Shown here piece by piece: positions 27,409-35,803 of a DNA stretch of 52,913 nt; within the stretch, counting starts at the first letter, position 1, and each line of letters opens with the position of its first letter. The DNA is taken from contig CALUTW010000014.1 in NCBI GenBank assembly GCA_944323805.1, positions 1 through 52,913 on the forward strand, in the 5' to 3' direction. The notes beneath the pieces were generated by a model that saw nothing but the letters and a program-made list of their open reading frames with translations, had not been told where the DNA came from and ran no database searches. The stretch comes from an uncultured Bacteroidales bacterium (GTDB lineage: Bacteria; Bacteroidota; Bacteroidia; Bacteroidales; UBA932). A program made the translations under genes and the position numbers.

Positions 27409-29649
27409 ATGGACTTCATTTATCTGGGATTCGTCATTTTTCTTTTCGTACTTGCCATCTCGGACCTGTGGGTGGGAGTAAGCAATGACGCAGTCAATTT
27501 CCTGAATTCAGCGATCGGATCTAAAGTGGCCGGATTCAAGACAATCATCACAATTGCCGCAATAGGAGTATTTTTCGGGGCCATCATGAGCAACGGCATG
27601 ATGGACATAGCCAGACACGGCATCTTCAGGCCGGAACAATTCAGCTTTCAGTCGATCATGTACATATGCCTGGCCGTAATGGTAACCGACATCATCCTGC
27701 TGGATGTGTTCAATTCCCTCGGGATGCCGACATCCACGACTGTATCGATGGTATTCGAGCTCCTGGGAGCGACGTTCGCATTCTCCATGCTCGAGATTGC
27801 AGGAGGGGAAAGCGGACTGGGATTTGCAGACTACATGAATACCGAGAAGGCGCTTTCGGTCATCATGGCCATATTCGTCTCTGTCGCTCTGGCATTCTTC
27901 TTCGGTATGCTGATACAATATATATCCCGACTTATCTTCACATTCAACTACAGGCACGACCTGAAATGGAAGATAGGGATATTCGGAGGGATTGCGGCTA
28001 CGGCCATCATATATTTCCTCCTTATCAAAGGCGCGAAGGACCTCTCCTTCATGACAGCCGACGTGAAGGCATGGATTGCCTCCCATACATGGGAGCTCCT
28101 CGGCATCTGCCTGGTGTTCTTCACTCTGCTTATGCAGATCCTGCATTTCTGCAAGGTCAATGTATTCAAGGTGGTCGTCCTGATAGGCACATTCGCTCTC
28201 GCGACGGCATTTGCAGGCAACGACCTTGTCAACTTCATCGGTGTACCGCTCACAGGATACGATGCTTATCTCGACTACATGGCTTCGGGAAGCACGGACC
28301 CTGATGCCCATATGATGGGTATCCTCAATGAGCCGGCCAAGACCCCTCTGATCTTCCTGTTCCTTGCGGGAATAGTGATGGTCATCGCCCTTGCGACATC
28401 AAAGAAGGCTCACAACGTCACCAAGACGGAAATCAGCCTTGCAAAGCAGGATGAGGGAGACGAGATGTTCGGGTCGTCAAAGGTTGCAAGAAGCATTGTA
28501 AGGTGGTCCAGCTCCGTCGCCAACGGGCTTAAGGCCGTCACTCCGCTTAAGGTCAGGGCATGGGCCGGCAGGAGATTCAACACCGAGGATATCGTGATTG
28601 AAGACGGTGCATCGTATGACCTGGTCAGGGCGTCTGTCAACCTTGTGGTAGCCTCATTGCTGATAGCATTCGGCACATCCCTCAAGCTTCCGCTCTCGAC
28701 CACATACGTGACATTCATGGTTGCAATGGGTACCTCCCTCGCAGACAGGGCCTGGAGCAGGGAAAGCGCAGTGTTCAGGGTAACCGGTGTGCTGTCCGTC
28801 ATCGGAGGATGGTTCGTGACTGCCGGAGTCGCATTTACCAGCGCATTCATCATCGCGATACTCATGCATTTCGGGGGTAATGTCGTGGCTGTCATCATCG
28901 TGATTGCAGGTCTTGCCGCACTGATTCACAACAACATCCGCTTCAAGCAGAAGAACGAGGACCTCAACGGGGACAGGGATTTCCACGAGATACTCGCATG
29001 CAAGGACACGGCAAAGGCATGGGAGCTGCTCAGCGGCTATGTGGGCCGGAATGAGGCATCCTTCCTTAACGGGATTGCCGAACAGTACAGGAAAATCACG
29101 GACGGGCTTATCGACGAGAATGTCAAGGTCCTGAGGAAATCCTCGGAAGAGCTCAAGCGCGAGAAGACAAAACTGAAGAACCTGCGGCGCAAGGAGACTT
29201 TGGGCCTCCGTCAGATAGACACGGAAGAAGGGCTCAGGAAGAGCGCATGGTTCCATCAGGTATTCAACAACATGGACCAGCTGTACTATTCAATACGGAG
29301 AATCTGCGAGCCGGCATATGAGCATGTCGACAACAACTTCTCCCCTCTCCCTAAGCAATATGCCTCCGAATTTACCGCAAGCCGCGACAAGGTCATCGGC
29401 ATCATAAAGGGGATATCAGACATATGCGTCAACGGGAACTATGAGAACCTCAGACAATACGATAACGAGATCACTTCCCTGCAGACAGAGTTCTCGGATA
29501 TGAGAAAGTCCCTGATGGAAGATATCCAGAAGAAGAATATCAACCTGACGGTTGCCTATCTTTACCTGAATCTTCTCCAGGAGTCCGAGCAGATGACAAT
29601 CGAACTGCAGCAGATGTCCCGCGCATCAAGGAAATTCCAGCAGGGCTGA
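27409..29649 (+). CDS. pitA: PiT-family inorganic phosphate transporter with fused helical C-terminal domain
   Basis: A 746-residue protein from the ATG at 27409; the longer frame begins with a TTG inside the promoter. The PiT signature is in GVSNDAVNFLNSAIGSKVAG, with the second repeat in LKLPLSTTYVTFMVAMGTSLADRAW. About ten membrane helices run to roughly residue 515. The last 230 residues are soluble, charged and helical, resembling a PhoU/DUF47-like domain, which in other organisms links phosphate status to regulation. It is divergent from a PhoB/PhoR-like pair. Transport of phosphate with protons or sodium is the family function; the role of the tail is inference. Confidence 0.9.
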   Translation: MDFIYLGFVIFLFVLAISDLWVGVSNDAVNFLNSAIGSKVAGFKTIITIAAIGVFFGAIMSNGMMDIARHGIFRPEQFSFQSIMYICLAVMVTDIILLDVFNSLGMPTSTTVSMVFELLGATFAFSMLEIAGGESGLGFADYMNTEKALSVIMAIFVSVALAFFFGMLIQYISRLIFTFNYRHDLKWKIGIFGGIAATAIIYFLLIKGAKDLSFMTADVKAWIASHTWELLGICLVFFTLLMQILHFCKVNVFKVVVLIGTFALATAFAGNDLVNFIGVPLTGYDAYLDYMASGSTDPDAHMMGILNEPAKTPLIFLFLAGIVMVIALATSKKAHNVTKTEISLAKQDEGDEMFGSSKVARSIVRWSSSVANGLKAVTPLKVRAWAGRRFNTEDIVIEDGASYDLVRASVNLVVASLLIAFGTSLKLPLSTTYVTFMVAMGTSLADRAWSRESAVFRVTGVLSVIGGWFVTAGVAFTSAFIIAILMHFGGNVVAVIIVIAGLAALIHNNIRFKQKNEDLNGDRDFHEILACKDTAKAWELLSGYVGRNEASFLNGIAEQYRKITDGLIDENVKVLRKSSEELKREKTKLKNLRRKETLGLRQIDTEEGLRKSAWFHQVFNNMDQLYYSIRRICEPAYEHVDNNFSPLPKQYASEFTASRDKVIGIIKGISDICVNGNYENLRQYDNEITSLQTEFSDMRKSLMEDIQKKNINLTVAYLYLNLLQESEQMTIELQQMSRASRKFQQG

Positions 29650-29676
29650 TATAATGTCCTTCTGACACCGAAGAGA

Positions 29677-29737
29677 AACGACGCAAAAGGAGTAATTTCA
29701 AGCGCAACGCAGAAAGCACCCTTTTGCGTCGTTCTTT
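29677..29737 (+). terminator. Hairpin terminator, copy 2 of the two-copy palindromic element
   Basis: Arms AACGACGCAAAAGG (677-690 of this kb) and CCTTTTGCGTCGTT (29720-29733) pair perfectly over 14 bp and are followed by a T run on the plus strand. The 29-nt loop contains AATTTCAAGCGCAACGCAGA, shared with the palindrome at 519-641. It lies 27 nt after the phosphate transporter and 5 nt after the convergent HD gene, so it can serve both. Confidence 0.8.
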
Positions 29738-29738
29738 T

Positions 29739-30206
29739 TCAGTCTGTCGGATGAAAGATACCCAACATCTCCAGAGCCTTTTCATGCTTGGCGCTGATAT
29801 GTACAAGGCGCTCCATCTTAGGCGTATCATTGTTTTCCTTTGCCTTTATGAATGAGCGCCGTCCCCTGGCAAGATTATGCTTCAGGTCATTGATCTTGAC
29901 ATTGATGGCCGAAGCGTTGCCTGAACCGGCAATAGAGCGCACATATCCGGAATAGTCCGCAGTCTTGTCGCGGGTCAGAAGCCGGACAATGTCAAGCACC
30001 TCCTCCTCTACTCCCCTTGCCTTGAGATCGTCTATGGTCATAGAGGAATCCTCGACGACGTCATGCAGAAATCCGGCCTTGATCTCAATGTCATCATTTC
30101 CCATAAGGCCTACAGCCAGCGGATGCAGTATGGCCGGCTTCCCGTCGATATCCTTCTGTCCTTCATGCGCCTCCAGTGCGATACGCAAAGTCTCTTCTAC
30201 AGTCAT
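29739..30206 (-). CDS. Small HD-domain protein, (p)ppGpp hydrolase-like
   Basis: A 155-residue single-domain HD protein. His28 in AILHPL, His48-Asp49 and Glu52-Asp53 in FLHDVVED match the HD and HDxxED motifs of RelA/SpoT/Mesh1 hydrolases, and a later NVKINDLKHNL supplies the last metal-binding Asp. There is no synthetase, TGS or ACT domain, so it may be a small alarmone hydrolase that clears (p)ppGpp; a more general nucleotide phosphohydrolase is the alternative. It is a single-gene unit, bounded by terminators on both sides. Confidence 0.8.
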   Translation of the reverse strand: MTVEETLRIALEAHEGQKDIDGKPAILHPLAVGLMGNDDIEIKAGFLHDVVEDSSMTIDDLKARGVEEEVLDIVRLLTRDKTADYSGYVRSIAGSGNASAINVKINDLKHNLARGRRSFIKAKENNDTPKMERLVHISAKHEKALEMLGIFHPTD

Positions 30207-30263
30207 GGCTATCAGTCTGAATTAATATGATACATGGTATAAATATAAGGATAATAATCAGAT

Positions 30264-30306
30264 AAAAAAAGACGGACTCCTGTCTTCCGCACAGGGAGCC
30301 CGTCTT
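30264..30306 (-). terminator. Terminator of the two-lipoprotein operon
   Basis: On the minus strand, AAGACGGGCTCCCTGT pairs with ACAGGAGTCCGTCTT around a short loop and runs into seven T residues. It ends the transcript of the lipoprotein genes at 30325-33185 and separates it from the HD gene, whose own promoter must lie in 30207-30263 (TATATTTA at 30246-30239 is a near match to the -7 box). Confidence 0.9.
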
Positions 30307-30324
30307 GATGACCAAAGGCAAAGG

Positions 30325-31995
30325 TCAAAATGCCAAGACCATACGCGCTTTAAGACTTGTATCCTTTTTCTGCCAATGCGAATGGATATACCCCAAATCG
30401 TTGAATCCGACATATCTTGCTGCGCCAGTTCCAGCTACAGATGAAGTCCACCATGCACCACCTGGTTCATACAAATCCTTATTGTCATATGAAACTTTTG
30501 ACATAGTTTCATTCAATGCCGACATGACCTCGCCTTGATTACCCCAGGTAACCTGCTGAAGCAGTTCCGGCATGAAATCCTCATCAAGCACAAGGTCTGC
30601 GCCGCAGAGGTTTCTCAGTATATCGAACCATTCCCCGTTGGCAGGCAAGTACCAGCCGGTATTGACTGGAGCGCTCTCAAGTGGTCCGCCGGTGGTTTCT
30701 GCAAAATCCAGAGCCGCCTGAAAAACCGGATATATACCGGCTGCCATATCATCAGCACGTCTTGTCCGTATAAGTGTGTTATAATAATATCCGCGAATAT
30801 CATCATCAGCCATATTGAATGTCGCTTCAAGCGTAACTGCATCAATATTTTTGAATCCTATATTGGACTCATCTCTTGAAGATGCTGACGAGCTGCACCA
30901 CAGAACAGTATTCTTGAGCCGCTCTTCCTGTGCCGCAGGAACCAGAGGCTCTTTTGTAGACAATACAATACCGTGTACCTCTCCAAGCAGGTCTTTAAGG
31001 GCAGGGTCGAACCGTTCCGGGTCAATCTGGTATACAACGCCGATGACAGACGCTGCCTCGACCTCATCTTCTGGCGCATCCTTCGGCAGGAGACTGCCGT
31101 CTGCAAGATAGAAGTCCCCAGGCTGAAGGAGATGCTCCGTAATGTCCAGTCCTCCGTCTACCTTGGCAACAGAACAAGTCCCGGCGCCGGCACCGGAGAC
31201 AGTCCCGGTCCAGCTTTCATTTTCTCCGCTTGCAACGTATGCGACCGATGCTGACCATTCTCCTTCCGGCATCACTGCATATACGAACCTGCCGTCCCCG
31301 TCATAACAAGGCAGCTGCGCCCCGGAAAATTCAGCGTCCGACCACTCATTCATCACATAGTCCGGCACAGCGACATCAGTATTGGTAAACCTGTACAATT
31401 CCTTCGGAAGCTCCACAGCGGCGATGGCTACTGCCGGCTCCATTGTAAAAGCTGCAGAATTCCCGGTAAGGGATGCGGCATAGCCGGTCATAAGGCATGC
31501 AGAGCGGAATGAATCTTCCTCACTCTGGTCCGCAGGTGTGCTCCAGCCTGATATCAGCTCCGAAAAGAATGCATGGGCTTTGTCGGCAGGAGCATCTTCA
31601 GACAATGAAGCAGCCCATGTGTTATCCGCGGAATACGGATAATATGCATAGTATTCCGCCTCTGCATAGAAATTCCCGTCAAATTCAGACACGCAGCTCC
31701 ACATGTCCCTTTCGGCGGAATACTCGTAGCAAAGGTTTTCCGCGACAGTCTCCCCGTCAAGTACGGCATAAAGACCGATACGGTCCCCAGTAGTGAATCC
31801 GAATCCATATGTTTCCTGGGACTCGGCAAACCGGAATCCGGCACTTTCCGCACTTACACGGATAGAACTCAACACTGTATATCCCGGCTCTCCCGGACCG
31901 GCAGGGGTTGGTGCCGGTTCCTTTTCACATGCGGAAGCCAGCAGCAGAAGCCCTGCTGCCGACATTCCGGCCAAAATAATCGATTTCAATCTCAT
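30325..31995 (-). CDS. Fimbrillin-family-like surface lipoprotein
   Basis: A 556-residue lipoprotein with lipobox SAC23 and a Pro-rich linker. The N-terminal half (FTTGDRIGLYAV, then EYYAYYPYSADNTW) resembles fimbrillin/FimB-type domains of Bacteroidales. The C-terminal third (GWYLPANGEWFDILRNLCG, then GAWWTSSVAG and RMVLAF) resembles DUF1566/FISUMP-type C-lectin-like folds. Such proteins are tip or accessory parts of fimbriae or stand-alone surface adhesins; the actual role is unknown. It is 17 nt after another lipoprotein gene and ends at a strong terminator. Confidence 0.7.
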   Translation of the reverse strand: MRLKSIILAGMSAAGLLLLASACEKEPAPTPAGPGEPGYTVLSSIRVSAESAGFRFAESQETYGFGFTTGDRIGLYAVLDGETVAENLCYEYSAERDMWSCVSEFDGNFYAEAEYYAYYPYSADNTWAASLSEDAPADKAHAFFSELISGWSTPADQSEEDSFRSACLMTGYAASLTGNSAAFTMEPAVAIAAVELPKELYRFTNTDVAVPDYVMNEWSDAEFSGAQLPCYDGDGRFVYAVMPEGEWSASVAYVASGENESWTGTVSGAGAGTCSVAKVDGGLDITEHLLQPGDFYLADGSLLPKDAPEDEVEAASVIGVVYQIDPERFDPALKDLLGEVHGIVLSTKEPLVPAAQEERLKNTVLWCSSSASSRDESNIGFKNIDAVTLEATFNMADDDIRGYYYNTLIRTRRADDMAAGIYPVFQAALDFAETTGGPLESAPVNTGWYLPANGEWFDILRNLCGADLVLDEDFMPELLQQVTWGNQGEVMSALNETMSKVSYDNKDLYEPGGAWWTSSVAGTGAARYVGFNDLGYIHSHWQKKDTSLKARMVLAF

Positions 31996-32012
31996 CTATT
32001 ATAAATTTAATT

Positions 32013-33185
32013 TTATTCCTGAGGAGTAACGGTTACCTCGCCATTTGTCACAGTGAAGAATTCATATGTGAGGTCCGAAATTCCGCCTGTCTCGACATCA
32101 GTCGAGAATGCATAGACAAAATAACTGCCATCGCCATATATATAAGCATCCATTTCTCCTCTTGAACATATCATATTAATAGACTCCTCCAGTGTGTAAT
32201 TGTGTGGATAACCCATATATGAATTCAAGGATGCATTCCATGATTTCTCCACATATTGTTCAACACTGCCTTCTGTATCCAAGACAACATCAAATATCGC
32301 TTCTGCATAAATAAATGCATTCTCATCTGAAGATGTTACAGTGATGATCGGATTATTGTATTCAAATGTAAAGGTTATACCTAATTGAGGTGCCTGTGTT
32401 GTTGTAAACTCCGAAGTCGCGACATCGGTAAGTCTGACGACATCGGTAGTTGTCCCGATGGCAAAAGCTACATATTGCGTCTCCGGCTCCAGATATTCAG
32501 TCAAATCGATAGTAGCCTTACCTCTGTACAGGACATCGCCCGCCTCGAGATAATCCTGAAGATGCTCGTACCCTTCATTATCGGCCTCCGCAGCAAGGAC
32601 TGTCATAGCATTCTGGTACAACTGGTCAGCAGTGCCCGAAAGCTGCTCATACTCATCTTTTTGCCAGCACATAACAAGATAATCCATCTCTGTATCGGCA
32701 GGAGTGACTGTGACCTTGGCTGAATTATGGGTAATATCTGTCACGCTGAATGTGAACGGATCTCCGGCAGGAGCACCTTGCTGAAGCACTGTGACGGTCT
32801 TCGGCTGCTCCTTGTCACCCCACGCATAAGTAACGGTAACCTTCGCCTCGCGCGAAGTCTGCCCGAGATTGGCAGCGACATTGAATGCAACAAGCCCGTT
32901 CGTCTCGTCTACGGTAACTTCTGTAACCCATGACGCGGCATCAGCATCTACAGCCGCAGTGACATGTCCGTCCTCGGCAGGATTTGACACATAGTATACT
33001 ATTATTCTGTCTCCTCCCTTATAGTCAATAAGCAGGTCAGACTCCTTTTCACTGATGGTAAGCTCTGGAGACTGTCCGCCAGGAGTGTCCGGTCCGTCTG
33101 GGTTGTCTTCGGAACAGCTTACCAGAAATGCCGCTGCGGCAACAAGGGCGACAAGCCCTCTGCAGAAATAAGTAAAAGTTTTCAT
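32013..33185 (-). CDS. BACON-domain surface lipoprotein
   Basis: A 390-residue lipoprotein from the ATG at 33185 (MKTFTYFCRG, lipobox VSC24); the longer frame starts upstream of the promoter box. A BACON-like domain runs from about 40 to 130, ending in TVTVLQQGAP. A fibronectin-type segment follows (TDITHNSAKVTVTP), then an unrecognised C-terminal domain. The C-terminal coding part is visibly richer in A and T than neighbouring genes. First gene of a two-lipoprotein operon. Binding of glycans or mucin is a common guess for BACON proteins but is not shown here. Confidence 0.75.
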   Translation of the reverse strand: MKTFTYFCRGLVALVAAAAFLVSCSEDNPDGPDTPGGQSPELTISEKESDLLIDYKGGDRIIVYYVSNPAEDGHVTAAVDADAASWVTEVTVDETNGLVAFNVAANLGQTSREAKVTVTYAWGDKEQPKTVTVLQQGAPAGDPFTFSVTDITHNSAKVTVTPADTEMDYLVMCWQKDEYEQLSGTADQLYQNAMTVLAAEADNEGYEHLQDYLEAGDVLYRGKATIDLTEYLEPETQYVAFAIGTTTDVVRLTDVATSEFTTTQAPQLGITFTFEYNNPIITVTSSDENAFIYAEAIFDVVLDTEGSVEQYVEKSWNASLNSYMGYPHNYTLEESINMICSRGEMDAYIYGDGSYFVYAFSTDVETGGISDLTYEFFTVTNGEVTVTPQE

Positions 33186-33230
33186 GGGGATAAAGATTAA
33201 GTTGTTGATAACTTTAAGAACTTCTGAAAC

Positions 33231-33238
33231 CAAATATA
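33231..33238 (-). promoter_or_regulatory. -7 box of the two-lipoprotein operon
   Basis: Minus-strand TATATTTG, a full match to TAnnTTTG, about 45 bp before the start codon. The upstream 33241-33300 region is strongly AT-rich with ATATATAC repeats but lacks a TTG at normal spacing. This may be a controlled or AT-dependent promoter. Confidence 0.55.
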
Positions 33239-33331
33239 GTTTTTTCATCCCCTATGACTACAGATTATATATATACAATATATATACAAAGTTGAAAAAT
33301 TTTGTCATCAGCCAGTACAATATATTGAAAA

Positions 33332-35002
33332 TCAATTGAATTTGCTCAAAAACTCCTGAATCGACATGTTATCCCCCGTAATTCCGAGCTTGCTGCGCAG
33401 CCGGCCCCTTGCAATATTGATGCTGTGAAGGCTCTGGCGCGTTATCTCGGAGATTTCCTTGCTCGTCATGTTCTTGTTCAGGAACACGCACAGGCGGCGT
33501 TCATTGATTGTAAGGTTGGGAAAGGCGGCAATGAGCCTGTTGTAGAAATCGGTATCCTGGTCCGGCACGAACTGCATGACCTCACGCCACTCATCCTCAT
33601 CCTTTATCTTGCGGAACTGGCTGCATATGGAGGCAAGCTCCGAACGCATCTGCAAGTCCTTCGTCGCAGAGCCCAGCCGGTCAAGGCTGTCTGTCATCTC
33701 TTCTATCAGCCGGTCCGTATTGAATCTCTGCAGCTCCTTCAGCTTGGCGATTTCATTCTTTGCGGCAAGCTCCTGCGCCTTCTTCTCGTTGACCAGCGCC
33801 CTGTTTGCAAGCTCGACTTCCTGCATCCTTATGCCGTATGCCTTCCTCTTCAGAAGGAAGAAGACCGCAAATGCAATGAAGACCAGACAGGACACAGAAA
33901 GGACAAACACCATGGTCTGCCTGTGCTTCTGGACTGTCAGCTCCTCGTCCCTGGCCCTGTCGAGGATTTCATTCTGGGCAAGGAAAAGCTTTCTGACAGC
34001 ATCACGCTCCCCGCTCTGCATATGATTGGCATAATACCTGTGCAGGGCATCATAGGCCTTCCCATATTCCCCCTCAGACGCATATATCTCCTGCAGCATC
34101 GCCAGGCACGACTGCTCCTCAGTGAAGAATTCCCCCTGCCCGTAGCATGTCAATGCCGTATCCAGATGAGCAACCGCCTCGGAAGACGGACGGTCCGTAA
34201 GGAAGCAGAGAACCCCCAGATAGTGATGGTACTGTCCCTCCTGGGAGATAGTCCCGAGAAGCGGCTCCGCCAGGGCAAGACACTCAATGGCCCGGCTCCA
34301 GTCTGCGGCATTGATATAGCTTGCCGAGAGATTGATGTACATCTGGCAGAGCATCGAAGTGTCCTTAAGGGACTTGCACAGGCTGATGCTTCTTGAGATA
34401 AGCTCATTGGTCCTTAGCGAGTCCCCTATGCTGTTGGTATATACAGCCATATTGGTCAGGGCATACACGTTCAGGAGGGTGTCCCGGATTTCCTCCGCGC
34501 CTTCGGCCATCTCCTTGAAATATTCGTTGGCCCTGTCATAGTCCCTTACGGCATACGACACCGCCCCCAATATGTTCTTGCATTCAAGATATGCGCGATA
34601 GTCGGACATCTCCTCATACATGCGGCTCACATCCACTATGTACCGGTAAGCCATGTCATATTCCCCTACACGGCAATATAGCTTGGCCAGGCGGAACCTG
34701 TTGTCGGCATACGGTTTCCTGTCCGGAGAACGGGAATAGAGGCTGTCGGCGGAAAGCCTCAGACGGATAGCCTCGGAGAAAATGAACCTGGATTCATAGC
34801 CCTCTGCCTCGGAGACGGCTTTTGCGGCATCAGAAGCGATGTCCGATGACAGGCTTTTGCCATCGGGGGGGGCTGCATGTGCCGGGACTGAACCCGGGAA
34901 GACGCACAATGCCAGATACAGCACCGGCAGCAGCATTGCCGTCAGACACTGATGCAATGCGGACCGGAACAGACAAAGGGTTGACTGGCTGTATACTTTC
35001 AT
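33332..35002 (-). CDS. Membrane-bound TPR protein with C-terminal HTH (LuxR-like) domain
   Basis: A 556-residue protein from the ATG at 35002; the open frame further upstream runs through the tRNA-Leu gene and is not coding. A leader or anchor is present at about 15-45. TPR helices span about 60-360, one membrane helix is at about 365-390 (MVFVLSVSCLVFIAFAVFFLL), and a coiled coil follows. The C-terminus is a LuxR-like helix-turn-helix (LTINERRLCVFLNKNMTSKEISEITRQS). This layout is a Bacteroidota-type regulator in which an outside TPR sensor is tied to a cytoplasmic DNA-binding domain. Possible targets are the adjacent lipoprotein genes (inference only). A tRNA terminator sits 14 bp before the start codon. 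Confidence 0.8.
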   Translation of the reverse strand: MKVYSQSTLCLFRSALHQCLTAMLLPVLYLALCVFPGSVPAHAAPPDGKSLSSDIASDAAKAVSEAEGYESRFIFSEAIRLRLSADSLYSRSPDRKPYADNRFRLAKLYCRVGEYDMAYRYIVDVSRMYEEMSDYRAYLECKNILGAVSYAVRDYDRANEYFKEMAEGAEEIRDTLLNVYALTNMAVYTNSIGDSLRTNELISRSISLCKSLKDTSMLCQMYINLSASYINAADWSRAIECLALAEPLLGTISQEGQYHHYLGVLCFLTDRPSSEAVAHLDTALTCYGQGEFFTEEQSCLAMLQEIYASEGEYGKAYDALHRYYANHMQSGERDAVRKLFLAQNEILDRARDEELTVQKHRQTMVFVLSVSCLVFIAFAVFFLLKRKAYGIRMQEVELANRALVNEKKAQELAAKNEIAKLKELQRFNTDRLIEEMTDSLDRLGSATKDLQMRSELASICSQFRKIKDEDEWREVMQFVPDQDTDFYNRLIAAFPNLTINERRLCVFLNKNMTSKEISEITRQSLHSINIARGRLRSKLGITGDNMSIQEFLSKFN

Positions 35003-35015
35003 GGCCCTTAAAATG

Positions 35016-35048
35016 AAAAAGAGGCCGGATTCATCGAATCTGACCTCT
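35016..35048 (-). terminator. Terminator of tRNA-Leu
   Basis: On the minus strand an AGAGGTCAGATTC / GAATCCGGCCTCT hairpin with minor mismatches is followed by TTTTT. It ends the tRNA-Leu transcript and lies only 14 bp before the start codon of the TPR/HTH gene. Confidence 0.85.
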
Positions 35049-35051
35049 GTG

Positions 35052-35137
35052 TGGTGCGGATGGCGAGAGTCGAACTCGCACAGGCTTACGCCCACCACCC
35101 CCTCAAAGTGGCGTGTCTACCATTTCACCACATCCGC
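35052..35137 (-). tRNA. tRNA-Leu (anticodon GAG)
   Basis: An 86-nt class II tRNA. Acceptor GCGGATG pairs with CATCCGC, then A and an encoded CCA. The anticodon stem CCACT/GGTGG holds the loop TTGAGGG, so the anticodon is GAG (Leu CUC/CUU). The long variable arm (GGGC-GTAA-GCCT) and the T arm GCGAG-TTCGACT-CTCGC are intact. Confidence 0.97.
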
Positions 35138-35153
35138 TTTTGGTTTGGGACTG

Positions 35154-35184
35154 CAAAGATACATCGAATTTGTATAATTGCAAA
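35154..35184 (-). promoter_or_regulatory. Promoter of tRNA-Leu
   Basis: Minus strand: TTTG at 35184-35181, a 19-nt spacer from the TTG, then TATCTTTG at 35161-35154. It is a full consensus promoter that places the start of transcription about 10 nt before the mature tRNA. Confidence 0.85.
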
Positions 35185-35234
35185 TATTTTTTCTTTTTAT
35201 TTTATCGCCGGCCTGAAGCTGGCCGGGACAACCG

Positions 35235-35690
35235 CTATTCAATCCTGTCCCAATAGACAGTCTGGGCGATGCCAAGAAGCGAGCCGCGTACTTTCAGGGT
35301 CTTGCCTTCATCGACAATATCGCACGTCACATTGGCCCTGATGCCGCGTGTCGGGTCATATATCTTTCCTCCGGACCATCTCTCTTTCCCCGCATCATAC
35401 CTGAGTCCCTTGATTATCTCGATCCTGTTGCACGGGATATTGCGCAGGGACCTGTCGGGGTTCTTCTCATCCAGCCGGAGATTCCCGTTCCGGTCGAGAC
35501 TGTCCCTTATCCAGAGGACCTGAGCCCCATAGGTGCCGTCGGAAGCCTTATATATCCTGACACGGCTCTCCTCCCTCTCATGTGAGACATGATATACGCC
35601 TACAATATCATCGGCCTCCGCGCCATCGCACGAATCCTGCAGGCAAACGGCCGACAGGACAGACAAAAGAGTGAATATTAATGTTTTCAT
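35235..35690 (-). CDS. DUF2147-family exported protein
   Basis: A 151-residue protein (ATG at 35690; another ATG three codons upstream is equally in frame). A signal peptide ends near CLQDSCDGAE. The body matches the DUF2147 pattern: DIVGVYHVSHE at the start, DPDRSLRNIPCNRIEIIKGL in the middle and KIYDPTRGIRANVTC with a final LGIAQTVYWDRIE. DUF2147 proteins are small beta-barrel-like exported proteins without a proven function. It is divergent from rpsP. A GGCCGG hairpin lies after its stop but lacks a T run. Confidence 0.85.
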   Translation of the reverse strand: MKTLIFTLLSVLSAVCLQDSCDGAEADDIVGVYHVSHEREESRVRIYKASDGTYGAQVLWIRDSLDRNGNLRLDEKNPDRSLRNIPCNRIEIIKGLRYDAGKERWSGGKIYDPTRGIRANVTCDIVDEGKTLKVRGSLLGIAQTVYWDRIE

Positions 35691-35712
35691 TCCGGACATC
35701 GATTTGTGTGCA

Positions 35713-35743
35713 TTGCAAATATAGGAATTTATGTCTATATTTG
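35713..35743 (+). promoter_or_regulatory. rpsP promoter, overlapping a divergent promoter
   Basis: TTG at 35713-35715, a 20-nt spacer, and TATATTTG at 35736-35743 on the plus strand: a full consensus, with transcription starting near 35750. A minus-strand TATATTTG lies inside the spacer at 35723-35716 and would drive the DUF2147 gene, so the two polymerase sites cannot both be occupied. Confidence 0.85.
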
Positions 35744-35803
35744 CGCCGTTTTCCTCGGGAAGGAGAACATGGTAACATTATTTAACTCAAAAACAGATTT
35801 ACA

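Noticed and set aside
33425..34396. A 323-residue frame antisense to the TPR/HTH regulator
   Set aside because: The regulator has clear TPR, membrane and HTH parts; the antisense product has no motif.
35003..35098. N-terminal extension of the TPR/HTH regulator
   Set aside because: It would translate the tRNA-Leu gene and its terminator; the ATG at 35002 is the sensible start.
35207..35225. CCGGCC/GGCCGG hairpin after the DUF2147 gene
   Set aside because: It is followed by an A-rich, not T-rich, stretch on the relevant strand, so it is not called a terminator.
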